Assembly: GCA_963377175.1 (NCBI GenBank) | Contig: CAUJNA010000502.1 | Location: 586,716 to 650,715 of the forward strand | Direction of reading: 5' to 3' | DNA: 64,000 bases | From: Effrenium voratum | Lineage: Eukaryota > Sar > Dinophyceae > Suessiales > Symbiodiniaceae | In this document: one piece after another, positions 62,592 through 64,000 of the stretch | How the letters are laid out: each line of letters begins with the position of its first letter | Numbering within the stretch: the stretch's first letter is position 1 | Translations under genes and position numbers: made by a program | The notes under the pieces: generated by a model | What the model was told of the DNA's origin: nothing | Seen by the model: only the letters and a program-made list of their open reading frames with translations | Databases searched by the model: none

Positions 62592-62681
62592 CAACAACTA
62601 AAATAGGAAGCCTAAAATGGGTGGTGAATTCACCGAAAACCCCCCCAAAATGGTACCCTTGGTTTTGACCCACAAAAAAAG
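62592..62681 (+). mobile_element. MITE-like element, family D copy, left end missing
   Basis: CCTAAAATGGGTGGTGAATT, AAAATGGTACCCTTGGTTTT and the right end TTTTGACCCACA. Confidence 0.55.
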
Positions 62682-63940
62682 GAAACACACATTGGTTGCT
62701 TCCCAAACCGCTTCTTGAAGAGGTGTTCCTGAGGAAGTTGACTCACTCTGCTGACGCTTTCTCATCCTGGGAAAGACACGGTTGGCTCTGGACCAAAAAG
62801 CACACCATTGGTCGTTAAATTAAAGCATGGTCATGGCTCTTTCAACATAAGACAACTAAGAACACGATCATTCCCGGGCTCTGCAACCAAAATCCTCTCA
62901 CCACTCACGCACGTTCAGGTTTGATAATGTTCCGTCCCTGTGAAAAAATGATGGTGGAGGTTCTTGTTTTTCTGCTTGTGAAGGCTGGCATTGGCCCTCA
63001 GGAGCAGTTTTCCCAGCATCCCCAAGACAGCTGAAGACGTCACTTGGTCTCCCTGAAACCTAAGACCACTGCCGAACACCCAAATTTAAATGATTCTGGA
63101 GACTGCCCCGTTTTTGATTTAGCGTTCGTGTGGGATACTTGTCTGGCCTAAATTTTGAAGGACACCCCTAGCATCACCAGCAGCTTTGTCCAGGAAAATG
63201 TCTTCGATTTACAAAACGTGCCTCTAACTCTAACCTCTGACTTCTCTAACCCTGCGGGTCGGCGTGCAGGTGTCAGCCTCTGCACTAAGCTTTATAGTAG
63301 GACCAAGCAAGGCCAAACCAAACCATACGTCAACCACTTTTGGGGTCCACCTGAGCATGTGTTGCCGTGGAAGGACCCTCAAACATGGTTTCCGGTGTGC
63401 CTTTTGGTTTCCCTTCAAACCAATCTGATAATGCTCACAACAACCCATTTTGAGAACCCAATTCACCGCCGATACGTCGGCCACTCTTGAGCGCCCGGGC
63501 TGGGAGTGAGGTCAAACCTGTGGCGTTGGGCTTTGGGCCAAATTGGTCGGCCCTCTTTCCAAGAACCACGGAAGTGTGTCTGTCTTTTTTGGGAGAACCC
63601 CCAAAATGGATGTCCGGCTTCTTGTTGGTTTTCCCTTCAAACCAAAAAACAAAACGGGGCTACCCCCCCCCCAAAAAAAAAAACTAAAACAAAAAATGGG
63701 CCGCTAACAGAAAGGTGCTGCAAGTCTTGGGCCTCTCTTAACCCCAAGACTTCAACTTGGAACTTCTTCCAAGGTTCTTGGAAGCATACTTGGATGTTCG
63801 TTGCCAAGCTAGTAAGTGAGTGTCCACTTGGGGTATAACCCCCTAACAAGGTTGACCCCATTGCACAGGGGACTTGAAAGTGGGTTATGACCCAGGCTAG
63901 ACCCTGACCCGAAACTTCCCAAGTGGACATTGTTTGCGCG
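62682..63940. other. No gene seen
   Basis: Frames of up to about 110 codons occur but lack protein-like composition or motifs. A C run followed by an A run lies at 63664-63682. Confidence 0.4.
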
Positions 63941-64000
63941 TGTGCTTCTGTGTGCTTCTGTGTGTGTCTCTGTGTCTCTCTGTGTGTGTGTGTGGTGTGT
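63941..64000. repeat. (GT)n/(CT)n microsatellite reaching the window end
   Basis: GTGTGCTTCT, GTGTCTCT and GTGTGT units to the last base. It continues beyond the window. Confidence 0.85.

Noticed and set aside
1..64000. Dinoflagellate spliced-leader relics, CRISPR arrays, rRNA or bacterial-type promoters
   Set aside because: I looked for the leader core, spaced palindromic repeats and conserved rRNA words and saw none.

Overview
The window reads as nuclear DNA of a dinoflagellate. The best evidence is a LINE-type retroelement at about 39.98-48.54 kb. Its endonuclease/reverse-transcriptase protein has the layout familiar from annotated Symbiodiniaceae proteins: a G-E-A-x-H-P-G-P motif before the endonuclease, and V-D-N in place of V-D-D at the reverse-transcriptase active site. 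Tiny exon islands of 65-130 bp lost among small inverted-repeat elements, and intron ends that look like GC..AG and GA..AG besides GT..AG, fit the same group. I found no rRNA, tRNA, CRISPR array, bacterial operon or spliced-leader relic.

Layout. (1) 0-10 kb is gene-poor. It holds three exon-like islands, a decayed reverse-transcriptase fragment on the minus strand at 7.2-7.6 kb, an AT-rich block at 0.95-2.28 kb, and the first small inverted-repeat elements. (2) 10.1-16.9 kb is a G-poor satellite domain: a 213-bp tandem repeat followed directly by a 520-bp tandem repeat, enclosed by a recurring CCTACAATAAT motif, with a possible coiled-coil reading frame on the minus strand near its right end. 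(3) 18-31 kb carries, on the minus strand, pieces of one gene in the right order for a BRAP/BRIZ-type ubiquitin ligase: RRM-like segment, RING, UBP zinc finger, coiled coil. Its introns of 0.6-2.9 kb are filled with small inverted-repeat elements. (4) 32-39 kb has further minus-strand exon candidates, one ending in an IQ-like calmodulin-binding motif. (5) 40-48.5 kb is the LINE, broken by frameshifts and a stop. (6) 48.5-64 kb returns to scattered elements with a few weak minus-strand exon candidates, one PPR-like.

The most unusual pattern concerns the small inverted-repeat (MITE-like) elements. I distinguish about ten families, A to J. Every copy I could find of families A, B and C (about 24 copies) lies in the same orientation, while family D occurs in both. 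Family A ends in CTAGGTCC / GGACCTAG and can therefore be read as a GT..AG intron. Several elements abut exon islands, and one family F copy is cut so that its remaining end forms the apparent AG acceptor. This resembles introner-like (intron-generating) elements and is the main lead. All family assignments and counts come from reading by eye, without alignment software. Exon limits are inferred from open frames and splice-like dinucleotides and have no transcript support here.
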